Shown here: one piece after another, positions 18,040 through 30,320 of the stretch
How positions within the stretch are numbered: the stretch's first letter is position 1
Layout: the number at the start of each line of letters is the position of its first letter
Assembly: GCA_963752325.1 (NCBI GenBank)
Contig: CAVVXU010000005.1
Location: forward strand, 1,488,001 to 1,552,000
Origin: CAVTJL01 sp963752325
GTDB taxonomy: Bacteria; Pseudomonadota; Alphaproteobacteria; Geminicoccales; Geminicoccaceae
Direction of reading: 5' to 3'
Length of the DNA: 64,000 nucleotides
Notes under the pieces: generated by a model
The model's input: only the letters and a program-made list of their open reading frames with translations
What the model was told of the DNA's origin: nothing
Databases searched by the model: none
Translations under genes and position numbers: made by a program

Positions 18040-18270
18040 TCAGTCCTCGGGCTGGCCGCGTCGACGCGGCCTGCTATCCATCGGGCTCGTCCGCCCCATC
18101 GCGCGACGACGCTTGCGGAGCTCTTGGACAATGGCGAGCTTCTCGCTTTCGTCGGCATAGGACCATCGCGCGATCTCGCGTGGCGTCCGCAGGCATCCTT
18201 CGCAGATCTTCGTCACGGGATCGAGCCTGCATACGGCAATGCAGGGGGAAGGGATCGCAACGTCGCTCAT
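18040..18270 (-). CDS. DUF1289 cysteine-motif small protein
   Basis: A 76-residue protein starting MSDVAIPSPCIAVCRLDPVT and continuing KICEGCLRTPREIARWSYAD. The SPC-x3-C...C-x2-C spacing and the REIARW helix define DUF1289, a small presumably metal- or Fe-S-binding family common in alphaproteobacteria and often beside oxidoreductases or hydrolases. The ATG at 18270 and the TGA at 18040 give a standard length. It is directly upstream of bmt with three bases between, so it is the first gene of that operon. No biochemical function is established. Confidence 0.85.
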   Translation of the reverse strand: MSDVAIPSPCIAVCRLDPVTKICEGCLRTPREIARWSYADESEKLAIVQELRKRRRAMGRTSPMDSRPRRRGQPED

Positions 18271-18445
18271 TCGGCTGCCCGATATACCATCGCGTTCGGC
18301 TGCGTCGATCCCATTAGAGCAGCCAGCGACTCGCCTTCGGCGGGCGCGACCCCGACTGTCGTCCCCACGCCTGGACCTTGGCACGATCGGGCGCCGTGGC
18401 CACAAGGTGATGGCGCCGTGGCTCGCCAAGTCGCCGCCATGACCG

Positions 18446-19395
18446 CTACCACGGCCATTCACCCTCCGCAGGCACGTTGTTCTTGTCGACGACGACGGTA
18501 TCGACGAAGAGATAAGGCCCGGTGACGATCTGATCCTTGGGCATGCCGGCGAGCGTGTCCTCCATCGCGTCCGCCGCCGTCTCGCCCAGGAGCTCATAGG
18601 GAATGGCCACGGTGGCCGTCATCAGGCTGTCGGGATCCCGGATCCGGCCGAATGCCTCCTGGCTGCCCCCGATACCCGCGAGCAGCACTTGGCCTTTCTT
18701 GAAGCCCATCGCGCGCAGGGCGTCGTCGACCGCGAAGGCAGCGGCGTCGGTGGCAGCCCACACGGCCTGAGGCTTCGCCGCATCGCCAGGCAGCAGCGTC
18801 GCGAGCCGGCCCGTCAGATGGTCCACGCTCTCTTGTGCGCCGGCCATGTCAAGGGAGCCGACGAGCCTCACTGCTGGAGTCTCTGCGAGCACGAGGTCCA
18901 TGAGCTTGCCGCGGATCCTGGTCGCCACCCGGCTCTGGTCCCGCACCATCGCGACGCTGCCGGTGTACGTCATTAGCCCCAGCAGCTCGGTGGCCAGCTC
19001 GGCGCCGACCACGTACTCGTTGACCGTCACATCCATGAGGACGCCCGGGCTGGTGCCGGACATGACCGAGATCACCGGCACCTTCTTGGCCGCCGCCTCC
19101 TTGAGGGGGCCGGCCAGCTCCGACAGGGGCGCCTTCACCAGGATCAGAGCGTTGGCCCCAGCGCCGAGAGCTTTCAGGATCTGAGCCGAGAGATCGGCGC
19201 CAGAGCCTTGGGCGTCGGCCAAGCTAACCTCCCAGCCCTTGTCCTGGCCGGAGGCCTCGATCGCACGGGCGGCGCGCTCCGCGGCGGCATCAGCGAGCTG
19301 GAAGCCGATCACGCCGAGGCTCGTCGCCGAGCCCCGGGCCACGCAGCACATAAAGAGAAGAAGCGGCAAGGCCGACGCCCGCTGCCTTGCTACGC
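18446..19395 (-). CDS. Sugar-type ABC transporter periplasmic binding protein (orphan)
   Basis: The mature part has LGVIGFQLADAAAERAARAI, WEVSLADAQGSGADLSAQIL, ALILVKAPLSELAGPLKEAA and VWAATDAAAFAVDDALRAMG, matching the type I periplasmic binding fold (Peripla_BP_4, ribose/xylose-like). The signal peptide is restored by one indel near 19370: MRSKAAGVG joined to LPLLLFMCCVARGSA gives a positively charged start, hydrophobic core and A-x-A-like cleavage. The likely start is therefore the ATG at 19395; without the indel it would be the TTG at 19369. No permease or ATPase gene is nearby, so the protein may serve a distant transporter or a chemosensory/sensor role. About 310 residues, as usual. Confidence 0.72.
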
Positions 19396-19567
19396 ATCAC
19401 GATGCCTCCGAGGCCCGATGTTCCAGCCCGACGATGGCAGGTCTGTTCTTCCGAGGTCAATATCGACGGCACCGCAAGGCAGGATGCCGCATCCTCGGCG
19501 CGCAGATACGCGTTGGGGCCCTATCTATGAGGGCGCGCTTCCCTCGAACAGACGGCCGGAGGCTGCC

Positions 19568-21847
19568 TCAGTTCACATAGTACTTCTGGTACTTCCCATA
19601 ATACTGACCCACGTCGCCGTAGCCGTAGTGGGCGTGCTTTCTCACGTCGACCTGCGTCAGGACGACACCGCCGATGCTGGCGCGCACCTCGTAGAGATGC
19701 GCAAGGCCGTTTCTGGCCGTCTCGGCGCTCGTCTGCTCCCATTGGGAGGCGAAGACCACCTTGTCGGCCAGCACTGCCGCGACCTTCGTGTCGGTGACAC
19801 CGAGGAGAGGGGCCGAGTCGATGACAAGATAGTCGTAACGGGCTCGGAGCTCCTCCATCAGGAGGCGCATCTTCTGGCTGCCGAGGAGATCCGTCGGATT
19901 GGCCGTCTGGCGCTTGACGGGCAGGTAGTCGAGACCCGTCTCCTCATCATGGAAGATGATCTCGTCCAGATGCTTCTCGCCGCCCATATACTCGACGAAG
20001 CCGTGCGGCGGGCTGGTGCCCAGCTCACGCTGGATGCTCGGATGGCGTAGGTCGAGGTCGATCAGCAGAACCCGCTGGGCCGATCGCGCAGCGAAGGTGG
20101 CCAGGCTCAGCGCCAGGGTCGTCTTTCCCTCCTGCGGCAGGGCCGAGGTCACGAGCACGACCTTGGGCGGGTTGTCCACATCACTCAGCTGAAGCGAGGT
20201 GTAGATCGCCCGGATCGCCTCGGCATATGCCGAGAGGGGCTTGGAGATGAGATACTGATGCGGCTTCTGGCTGCGCTTCATCCGCTCGAGCCTGGGCACG
20301 AGGCCGAGTGCCGGGAGATCGAGCGCCTGCTCCACCTGCCTGGCACTCCGCATCCCGCTATCCAGCCGCTCGAGCAGGAGGGCCAGAAGGGTGCCGAGCA
20401 TCATCGCGGCGGTGAAGCCAACCGCGCCGAACAGGAGCCGGTCCGGGCGTGCTGGGCTTCGTCGGCGGCATCGCCGTCGAGATCACGCGAGAGTCCGCGT
20501 CGATCGTGCCCTGCTGCTCGCGTGTCGACTTAAACCGCTCGAGGAACGTCTGATAGAGTTGCTGGTTGGCATCGGCCTCGCGCTCGAGCTGGCGAAGCTG
20601 CACGTCGAGATCCCGCTCCTTCTGGTTCTGCTGGGTGAGCTTGTCCAGTTGCGCCTGGATCGTGTCGACGCCCGCCTGGGCCGCCTGAACGTCGTTTCCC
20701 ACGTTCGCGATGACCCGATCGACCTCGGTGGCGATCTTTCGCTCGAGGTCCTGCTTCTGGCTGAGCAGCGCCTGCATGACGGGATGCTTCTCGCCGTAGT
20801 CCCGTCGCGCCTGCCCAATCTGCTGCAAGACCATCGATTCCTGATTCCGCAGGTCGATGATGACCTGCGAGTTCAGGACCTCGCCCATCGAATCGAGCGC
20901 GCCTGCCCCCTTGGCGCGGAGCTCCTTCATGAGCCGGAGGCGCGCCTCCTTCTGGGCAAGATCGGACTGTGCGGAGAGAAGGATGTTGGAGACGTTCGCG
21001 AGCTCCTGCTGCTTGAGCTCGATGCCGTTGACCGAGCTCACCATGTCGTGCTTCTGGCGGAACGCCTCGACCGCCGCCTCGCTCCGCTCGACGTCCTGCT
21101 TGAGCGAGTTCGAGCCGGTCCGCGAGAAAGCCCGACGCACGCATGGTCGTGTCGAGCTTGAGCTGCTTCTGGCCCTCGATGTAGAGGCCGGCCAGCCGGT
21201 TGGCGATCGTGGCGGCCTTCCTGGGGATCGACCGAGGTGAACGAGAGCCCGATGACGTACGAGCGACCCTGCTGGGCCACCTTCAGGTTCTTCTCAAAAG
21301 TATCAAGGGCGTCCTGCTGCGTTGCCGGGTCCTGATCGGTCGTGGCCATCGGCAGCGGCTCGTCGGCGAGGCCGGTCGCGATCAGCCATGAATCCGGCAT
21401 CCAAGCCACGAGCTTCTGTAGCGGTCCTCCGAACTTCAGGGCGAGCTGGCTGTCATCCTGCTGCAGGGTCTGGTTGAATTCCGGGTCGTTGAACAACGAC
21501 AGGGAGTCCATCACCTGCGCGGCGAGATCCTGCGACTGCAGCACATTGATCTGCGTCTCGACGGTCGCCGAATCCGTCGTGAGGCCCTGCACGACCGCCT
21601 GCAGATTGACGACATCCGCCTGTTGCGGATCGATCATGACCATCGTCGTGGCGGTATACTTTTTGGTGATCTGCAGACCGATCAGCACCGCCAGCGTCGT
21701 CAGGATCAGCGCCGTGCTGATGATCACCCATTTGCGGCGGCGCAATATCGCAATGAGGTCCTTGATGTCGACGCCGCCGGCATACTCCGGCGTCTGACCC
21801 GCGACATCAACGGCGCCCTGTTGAGTCTCGACGATCGAGGTGCCCAT
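19568..21847 (-). CDS. Wzc/ExoP-type polysaccharide co-polymerase with tyrosine autokinase, frameshifted
   Basis: The N-terminal Wzz domain has VDIKDLIAILRRRKWVIIST and a first membrane helix (ALILTTLAVLIGLQI). A long periplasmic coiled coil follows (SLKQDVERSEAAVEAFRQKH and similar) with the PxxP-side helix near 20400. The C-terminal BY-kinase domain has VLVTSALPQEGKTTLALSLA (Walker A), VLLIDLDLRHPSIQRELG (Walker A') and YLVIDSAPLLGVTD (Walker B). It ends in the tyrosine-rich tail YGYGDVGQYYGKYQKYYVN, the autophosphorylation cluster. Breaks near 21230, 21140 and 20440 interrupt it; the corrected length of about 755 residues is typical. It sits in the inner membrane and controls export and chain length of the polysaccharide assembled by the surrounding genes. 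Confidence 0.85.
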
Positions 21848-22230
21848 TCGTCCCCGCTTGCTGGAACTCGTCTGAAGAACGCAAACACCGGCCTGCGGCC
21901 GACGAAAAATGTTGGCGGCGCTTAGCCCTGATACACGATCCGCCTAGCCTCCGAAAGATGGTTAACGAATTCCAAGCTGACCGGTGAGCGTCTTGGTCCA
22001 ACCGGCGATGCCCTAGCCTACACGTGCCGTTCTTGTACCAAGAGTTGATTTATATCTATGACTCTAACGTATATGGTTCATCTTCTAGCCGATGTGTCCG
22101 CCATCGCGGGCCATAGCGGAAGGCGAGGCCCGCTGCATTGCAGCATGAGCAATGGGCTGGGCGGGGCGAGGACGGGCAGCTCTGGCCTTGAAGGAAGCGT
22201 CCGGCGATGATGGATTGGTGATAGGAGGAC
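21848..22230 (+). other. Intergenic region between the Wzc-type gene and mutA
   Basis: 383 bases with no convincing gene. An A/T-rich island at about 22035-22090 (GTTGATTTATATCTATGACT and following) stands out from the GC-rich surroundings. It probably holds the divergent promoters of the tyrosine-kinase gene (minus) and mutA (plus). I could not identify a clear -35/-10 pair. Confidence 0.4.
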
Positions 22231-24285
22231 ATGGGTACGAGCGTGGCGAGGACTCGATGGGCGAGCGAGATTCTGCGCCTTCCAGGGGATCAGGAGGCCA
22301 AGGGCGGGAGGAGTGGCTCCAGCTGGTCGTGCGCAGCGCGGGCTCCAACGACCCGAAGGGCAAGCGAATCCTCCCCACGGCGGACGGGGTCGAGGTGCCG
22401 CCTCTCTGCGCGTCGGCCAGCCCTCGGGAAGCAGCTGACTATCCCGGCTGCCCGCCCCGCCGCAGGGGTGCCTCGGCGGCCCAGGGCATCAATGGCTGGG
22501 ACATTAGGCCGCAGCGGGCCGAGCTCGATCCTGAGGCCGTCAACACGGCCATCCTCGAGGATCTGGAGCAGGGCGCGACGTCGATAGCTCTCTGTCTCGA
22601 CACCGCGCTCGCGCGAGGCTCGGCCTTGCCCGAGGCGACTGTCGCCTACGACCTCCCTGCCCTCGATCGCGCACTCCGTGACGTTCCGATCGATCTTGTC
22701 CTCGTGGCGCTCGAGAGTGGCGAGCGGTTCGCCGAGGGCGCCGCGCTGCTTCTTGTGCTTGCCGAACATCGCGGCGTCGCGGCGACCGACCTACAGGCGC
22801 GGCTCGGTGCCGATCCGCTCGGATGCCTCGCCCGTGGCGCCAGGCTCGATCCTGACGCAGCGCTCGCCTCCGCGGACGACCTCTCCTCCTATACGCGGCA
22901 GCGCTGGCCCTTGGTCTGACCATTGGTCGCCGACGGCAGCCCGTATCATGAAGGTGGCGCGACGGCAGCGCAGGAGCTCGCCTGCGTCATGGCCACGGTC
23001 CTTTACTACCTTCGCCGTCTCGAGAGGACGGGAATGCCGATCGAGGACGCCTTCGGCGCCATGGCCTGCACCTTGACCGTGGATGCCGATCTCTTCGTCA
23101 GCATGGCCAAGCTCCGTGCCGCGCGCGAGCTCTTGGCAAGGATGGCCGAAGCCTGCGGCGCATCCGACCCCGGCGCACCCGTCGTCCAGGCGGTGACGAG
23201 CCGGCGTGCGCTTGCCAGCCGCGAGCCCTGGACCAACCTGCTTCGCTCGACCATCGCCGCCAGCGCCGCGGCGCTCGGCGGTGCCGAGAGCCTCACGATC
23301 ACTCCGATCGACCGTGACGGCTCCCTCGACCCGGGCACGGTCCGCCGCCTGTCGCGAACCACACAGCTCGTCCTTCAGGAGGAGAGCCGGCTGGGCGCAG
23401 TCATCGATCCGGCAGGCGGCAGCGGCTATGTCGAGATGTTGACAGACGGTCTTTGCGTCGGGGCCTGGGACATTCTGCAGGACGATCGAGGAGGGCCGGT
23501 GGCATGCTCGAGGCGCTGCGCCGCGGCTCAGTCCAGGCCATGATCGCCGAGGCATGGCGGGTGCGACGGCAGGCGACCGCGACCCGGGATCAAGTGCTTG
23601 TCGGCACCAACAGGTTCGTGGTCCCGGTTGAGGCCGGCGCGGGTCGCGATGCCCCCCCGGCCGGCAAAGACGCCGGCGCTCTCCGGCAACGTCTGGCCGC
23701 CTGCGAGCGATCCATGAGACCGTTCGCGGATCTCCTCGCTGCGGCGGCCGACGGCGCGATCCTCGCCGGGCCGCCCGCCCGGGCCAGCAGCGTGCGTCCG
23801 ATCTGTCGACATATGCTCGATGAGGACTGGGCTCGCCTCCGTCTTCGCAGCCACGCCGCCTTGGTCGCGACACGGTGCGCGCCCGTCCGTCTTCGTTGCC
23901 AATCTTGGCCCGACCGCGCGGCACGCCGATCGCTTGGCCTGGACGCGGGATCTTCTCACGGCAGGGGGCATCGATGCAGCGCCGAGCCCACCGATCCTCG
24001 GTGTCGGATGACCTCCCGCCTGCCATTGGCTCCTGCGCATCGCCCGTCTGCATCATCGTCTGCGGGGGAGAGCTCGATCTGCAGCTGGTCCGGGCCGTTA
24101 CCGCAGCGGCCCGCGGCCGAGGAGCCATCCGCGTCGATCTCTCGGCGGCGCTCCGAGGTGGACGAGGCTGAGCGCGCCAAGGCCGGGGTGACGGACGCCA
24201 TCGCCGATGGCCGGGATCTGGTCGCTTGGCTGAACGCGCTGCACGACGCGCTGGATAGTCCGCGGGCCGCGGAGGAAGAGGAGCG

Positions 24286-24289
<4 letters not shown>
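22231..24289 (+). CDS. mutA: Methylmalonyl-CoA mutase small subunit, multiply frameshifted
   Basis: Fragments in three frames read in order as the MutA family: WASEILRLPG, DIRPQRAELDPEAVNTAILE, GATSIALCLDTA and YHEGGATAAQELACVMATVL, then ADLFVSMAKLRAARELLARM, TNLLRSTIAASAAALGGAES, LQEESRLGAVIDPAGGSGYV, RDQVLVGTNRFVVPVE and a Rossmann-like C-terminus (VFVANLGPTARHADRLAWTR). This chain pairs with MutB and lacks the cobalamin-binding histidine loop. At least five indels break it, near 22310, 22920, 23500, 23800 and 24050. It ends at 24289 and overlaps mutB by ATGA. The intact heterodimer converts methylmalonyl-CoA to succinyl-CoA in propionate metabolism. Given the intact mutB, sequencing error is the more likely cause of the breaks. 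Confidence 0.8.
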
Positions 24290-26487
<2,198 letters not shown>

Positions 26488-26621
26488 GCCTGGATCGACA
26501 GCGCCGCGCTCCCCGGACCTCGGGGCCGTAGGCCGTGCGCGCGCCGCCGGACCGCGCCCTTTGCGCCGGCGCAGAGCCGGCTATATGACGTCGCGCTTCC
26601 GCCCATGTTCTCCCGAGGCCA

Positions 26622-27125
26622 GTGCCGATGTCCAATGTCCCGGAGCAAGCGCTCGCCGGTGGCGCCATCCCGACCATTCCCCTCTCCGCAGCCGGTCGGG
26701 ATCCCCTCTTCTTCTTCGGCACGCTGATGGATCGCGACGTGCTGGGCCATGTGCTCGGCCGCCCGATCGATCCCGGTGACCTACGGCCCGGAGCGCTGCC
26801 AGGCTTCCGTCGCGTACAGGTTGTGGGCCGCAGCTATCCCATGCTCGTGCCCGCCCCGTCCGCGAGCGTGCAGGGCTGCCTCTTCCACGGACTGAAGACG
26901 CGCGACATCCATCGGATCAACCACTTCGAGAGCGGCGAATACCATGCCGCTCGGCGGTGGGTGCATGAGGAGACCGGAACCAGCCACGAGGCATGGCTCT
27001 ACGTCGCGCGCCAGGAGGTGCTGGTGCCATCCGAGGCGCCATGGACCCTGGAGTCATGGGTGAGAGACCACAAGGCCGCATTCTTTGACGCCTGCAACGG
27101 GTGGATGGCCGACTGCCCCGCCTGA
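26622..27125 (+). CDS. Gamma-glutamylcyclotransferase-fold protein (AIG2/GGCT-like)
   Basis: A 167-residue protein in which residues 28-45 read DPLFFFGTLMDRDVLGHVLG, the 'YG(T/S)L' substrate-binding start of the GGCT fold. LPGFRRVQVVGRSYPMLVPA and GCLFHGLKTRDIHRINHFES follow, and the Glu of FESGEY probably corresponds to the catalytic acid. Starts at ATG 26622 and 26628 are both possible. It is 135 bases after mutB and may have its own promoter. Members form or break gamma-glutamyl/5-oxoproline bonds; some act on ADP-ribose or nudix-linked substrates. The specific substrate is not deducible. Confidence 0.75.
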   Translation: MPMSNVPEQALAGGAIPTIPLSAAGRDPLFFFGTLMDRDVLGHVLGRPIDPGDLRPGALPGFRRVQVVGRSYPMLVPAPSASVQGCLFHGLKTRDIHRINHFESGEYHAARRWVHEETGTSHEAWLYVARQEVLVPSEAPWTLESWVRDHKAAFFDACNGWMADCPA

Positions 27126-27218
27126 GGGTGGATAAAATCACAGTAAAGATAGTGGATTGACGGACCCATAACGTCTCCCATATGTGATTTCCAAGCGATC
27201 ACACAGGGAGCCGTCGAG

Positions 27219-28145
27219 ATGCGTCTCGCCACACCGCTTGCCTTCGGCGCGCTGCTTGCCATCGGGCTGGCAGGGTCCGCCTCCGCTGCGCCCCTCGTCG
27301 AGGCGCCTTGGCTCAGGGCGCATCTGGCCGAGAAGGGCTTGGTCGTCCTCGACATCCGCGATGCTGGTAAGGGCAAGGGGGAAGCGCCCTTCGAGGCCGG
27401 ACACGTGCCGGGTGCCGTCTCCGCGGGCTTCGCCAGCGCAGGCTGGCGGATCACGATCGACGGTGTGCCGGGCATGACACCGCCCAAGGCCGAGCTCGAG
27501 CGACTGATCGGTGGGCTCGGCATCGGCAATGCCAGCGACGTCATCATCGTCTCGAACGGCGGCAGCGACGTCAACGATCTCGCCGCCGCCGCCAGGATCT
27601 ACTGGACGTTCAAGTATGCTGGGCACGATGCCGTCTCGATCCTGGATGGCGGCTGGCGCGCCTGGACGGCCGATCCCGCCGATCCTGTGGCGACGGGCCC
27701 CAGCGACCCGACACCCGTCACCTTCACGGCAACCTTGCGGCCCGAGCTGCTCGCGGAGACCAGCGAAGTGGCGGCGATCGTGGACGGCAAGAGCCGTGGC
27801 ATGCTGATCGATGCGCGCCCGGAGAGCCAGTATGCCGGCACGGTCAAAAGTCCGGTCGATCGGGTGCCGGGCCACCTGCCGGGCGCGGTGGCCGCTCCCG
27901 AGGCTGCCTTCTTCGATTCGACCCGGGGCAAGCTAAAGCCAGCGGCAGAGCTGGCATCACTCGTTCCCGCCTCGGCGCGCGTCGAGAAGGGCCCCGTCAT
28001 CTCCTACTGCAACACGGGTCACATGGCCTCGACCGACTGGTTCGTGCTGCACGAGGTGCTGGGCCAGCAGAACGTGAAGCTCTACGACGCCTCGATGTCT
28101 GCCTGGACGAAGGACCCCTCCCGCCCGGTCGCGACCGGCAACTGA
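27219..28145 (+). CDS. Periplasmic thiosulfate/3-mercaptopyruvate sulfurtransferase (two rhodanese domains)
   Basis: Residues 1-23 are a clear signal peptide (MRLATPLAFGALLAIGLAGS, cleavage after SASA). The first rhodanese domain (about 27-150) has VVLDIRDAG and DGGWRAW, but reads VIIVSNGGSDVND where a catalytic cysteine is not needed, so it is the inactive structural copy. The second domain (about 165-300) has MLIDARPESQYAGTV, then VISYCNTGHMAS with the active-site cysteine in the CxxGxxA-like loop. It transfers sulfane sulfur to thiol acceptors in the periplasm. A good A/T-rich leader and GGGAG ribosome site precede the ATG. It stands alone and convergent to a membrane protein gene. Confidence 0.88.
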   Translation: MRLATPLAFGALLAIGLAGSASAAPLVEAPWLRAHLAEKGLVVLDIRDAGKGKGEAPFEAGHVPGAVSAGFASAGWRITIDGVPGMTPPKAELERLIGGLGIGNASDVIIVSNGGSDVNDLAAAARIYWTFKYAGHDAVSILDGGWRAWTADPADPVATGPSDPTPVTFTATLRPELLAETSEVAAIVDGKSRGMLIDARPESQYAGTVKSPVDRVPGHLPGAVAAPEAAFFDSTRGKLKPAAELASLVPASARVEKGPVISYCNTGHMASTDWFVLHEVLGQQNVKLYDASMSAWTKDPSRPVATGN

Positions 28146-28166
28146 GTCCCGCACGGCGTGCCGGCG

Positions 28167-28589
28167 TCACGCGCCGGCGCGCCGCCGACCGATCCTGCCG
28201 CCGAGGGCCGCGGCGGCAAGGTTTGGCAGGGCGAGGATCGCCAAGAGGACGAGGGTGAACGGCAGAAGGTCAGCCCCGGTGCCCGCGGGTGCCAGCGCCA
28301 GCATGGCCAGCAGGTGCCCGGCCATCAGGGCCGCCACCACCCTGCCCGACCGCCCGCCGAGACCGAAGCCGCCCACGCCCGCGACCACGATCATGAGCGG
28401 TAGCGCAGCCCACCAATAGAGGCCCAGATCCCAGGCTTCCCGCAGCCTGAACTCCTCGTGCGGCGCACCAAGAACGCCCGGCAGCAGGACAGGCAGCGCC
28501 CAAACGAGACTGCCGCAGAGAACGAGGCCAGCCAGGATCTCGACCTCGCGGGGACCCGATGGTCGCTGGCCATGATCGTTGCTCTGCAT
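28167..28589 (-). CDS. Four-helix integral membrane protein, unknown
   Basis: A 140-residue protein with hydrophobic segments at LAGLVLCGSLVWALPVLLPG, LYWWAALPLMIVVAGVGGFG, VVAALMAGHLLAMLALAPAG and LPFTLVLLAILALPNLAAAA. The short cytoplasmic N-terminus and an arginine-rich C-terminus (GRIGRRRAGA) follow the positive-inside rule. No conserved motif is recognised. It is convergent with the sulfurtransferase and in the same direction as the dihydropyrimidinase gene. The function is unknown. Confidence 0.6.
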   Translation of the reverse strand: MQSNDHGQRPSGPREVEILAGLVLCGSLVWALPVLLPGVLGAPHEEFRLREAWDLGLYWWAALPLMIVVAGVGGFGLGGRSGRVVAALMAGHLLAMLALAPAGTGADLLPFTLVLLAILALPNLAAAALGGRIGRRRAGA

Positions 28590-28670
28590 GCGGCGATCAT
28601 GCCCTAGATCCGCTAACGCCTGGTTAGCGGCGGCGCCTCACCCGGTCGCCCGAGCCTGAGTCCCGCCGCG

Positions 28671-30131
28671 TCACGGCGTCTGATGCAGGCTCACCTGGCG
28701 CTTGATGCCGTGCGGGCGGGAAAGCTCGTTCACCCGATCCTGGGCCTGGAAGTAGTCGGCGTGCGGCGGCCGTGGGACGTTCCGTCCGGCGCCACGGCGC
28801 GGGTCGAGCTTGCCGTTCTTCCAAACCACCTTGCCCTGGCTCACCGTCACCGCCGGCAGCCCCATGACCGCCATGCCCTCAAAGACGTTGACGTCCATCT
28901 TGCTGTGATGGGCCTTTTGATTGATCGTCGCCGTTGCCTTGGGATCCCAGACGACGAGATCGGCGTCGGCCCCGACCAAGACCGCACCCTTCTTGGGGTA
29001 GAGGTTGTGGATCTTGGCGCAGTTCGTCGAGGTCACGGCCACGAACTCGTTGGGTGTCAGCCGCCCCGTGTTGACGCCCGCCGTCCAGACCACCTTCATT
29101 CGCTCCTCGACCCCGCCCGTGCCGTTGGGGATCATCGTGAAGTTGTCGATGCCCATCTTCTTCTGCTCGACCGTGAAGGCGCAGTGGTCCGTCGCCACGA
29201 CCTGGAGCGAGCCCGAGACGAGGCCGTCCCAGAGGGACTTCTGGTGCTCCTTCGAGCGGAACGGCGGGCTCATCACGCGGCTGGCCGCGAGCGCCCAATC
29301 GGGACTGGAGTAGACGCCGTCGTCCAGGACGAGATGCTGGGCCAGCGGCTCGCCATAGACCCGAAGCCCGCTCTCGCGCGCCCGCTTGATCGCCTCGTGC
29401 GCCTCCCGGCAGGAGGTGTGGACCACGTAGAGCGGCACGCCCACGGTCTGGGCGATCATGATCGCCCGATTGGCAGCCTCCGCCTCGACATGCGGGGGCC
29501 GCGAGAGAGCGTGACCCTCGGGCCCGGTGATGCCCTGGTTCAAGAGCTGCTGCTGGAGCAGATAGACGGCATCGCCGTTCTCGGCATGGACGAGCGGCAA
29601 GGCACCCAGGTCGCGGCAGCGCGAGAAGCTCTTGAAGAGGATCTCGTCGTCAACCATCAAGGCGCCCTTGTAGGCCATGAAGTGCTTGAAGCTGTTGACA
29701 CCCCGGTCGACGCATTCGGCCATCTGCTGCTCGACGCGCTCCGACCACCAGGTGACGGCGACGTGGAAGGCATAGTCGGCCACCGACTTCTTGCCCCACT
29801 CCTGCCACTGGTCGAGCGCATCGGTCAGGCTCTGCTGCGGCGATGGCAGACAGAAGTCGATGATCATCGTGGTGCCGCCGGCCAGGGCGGACGCGGTGCC
29901 GCTCTCGAAATCCTCGCAGGCCACGGTGCCCATGAAGGGCATCTGCATATGGGTGTGCGGGTCGATGCCGCCGGGCATCACATAGGCGCCGCCGGCGTCG
30001 ACGACCTCGGCGCCCGCGGGCGCCTCAAGGCCCTCGCCAACGGCCCGAACCACACCGTCCTCGCAGAAGACGTCGGCGCGGAAGCTGCGGTCGGCGTTGA
30101 CGACGGTCCCACCGCGGATGAGCAACGACAT
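28671..30131 (-). CDS. hydA: Dihydropyrimidinase (D-hydantoinase)
   Basis: An intact 486-residue cyclic amidohydrolase. The metal-binding DPHTHM gives His59 and His61, FKHFMAYKGALM supplies the carboxylated lysine (about 155), LVHAENGDAVYLLQQQLL and YVVHTSCREAHEAIKRARES supply the other two histidines, and VVATDHCAFTVEQKKMGIDN the catalytic aspartate. This pattern is specific for dihydropyrimidinase/hydantoinase. It opens dihydrouracil or dihydrothymine to the N-carbamoyl-beta-amino acid in the cytoplasm. The aminotransferase at 31539 probably consumes the beta-alanine product. The dihydropyrimidine dehydrogenase and beta-ureidopropionase genes are outside the window. Confidence 0.95.
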   Translation of the reverse strand: MSLLIRGGTVVNADRSFRADVFCEDGVVRAVGEGLEAPAGAEVVDAGGAYVMPGGIDPHTHMQMPFMGTVACEDFESGTASALAGGTTMIIDFCLPSPQQSLTDALDQWQEWGKKSVADYAFHVAVTWWSERVEQQMAECVDRGVNSFKHFMAYKGALMVDDEILFKSFSRCRDLGALPLVHAENGDAVYLLQQQLLNQGITGPEGHALSRPPHVEAEAANRAIMIAQTVGVPLYVVHTSCREAHEAIKRARESGLRVYGEPLAQHLVLDDGVYSSPDWALAASRVMSPPFRSKEHQKSLWDGLVSGSLQVVATDHCAFTVEQKKMGIDNFTMIPNGTGGVEERMKVVWTAGVNTGRLTPNEFVAVTSTNCAKIHNLYPKKGAVLVGADADLVVWDPKATATINQKAHHSKMDVNVFEGMAVMGLPAVTVSQGKVVWKNGKLDPRRGAGRNVPRPPHADYFQAQDRVNELSRPHGIKRQVSLHQTP

Positions 30132-30320
30132 GAGCGGCCTCCTTGGCGCCGAGGATGACGAGGGAAGATTAGCTCATCACCATGCCCTGTCCACCCGGGC
30201 AAGCGCCTCGTCGGGGCGCATGGCAAGCTCACAGGGCTCGATCGTCGGCGCGGTTGACAGCGAGCAGGCGGCTGGGACACCTAGGCTCAGGGCATCCACG
30301 AGGCGACGAGCGATGAAACC

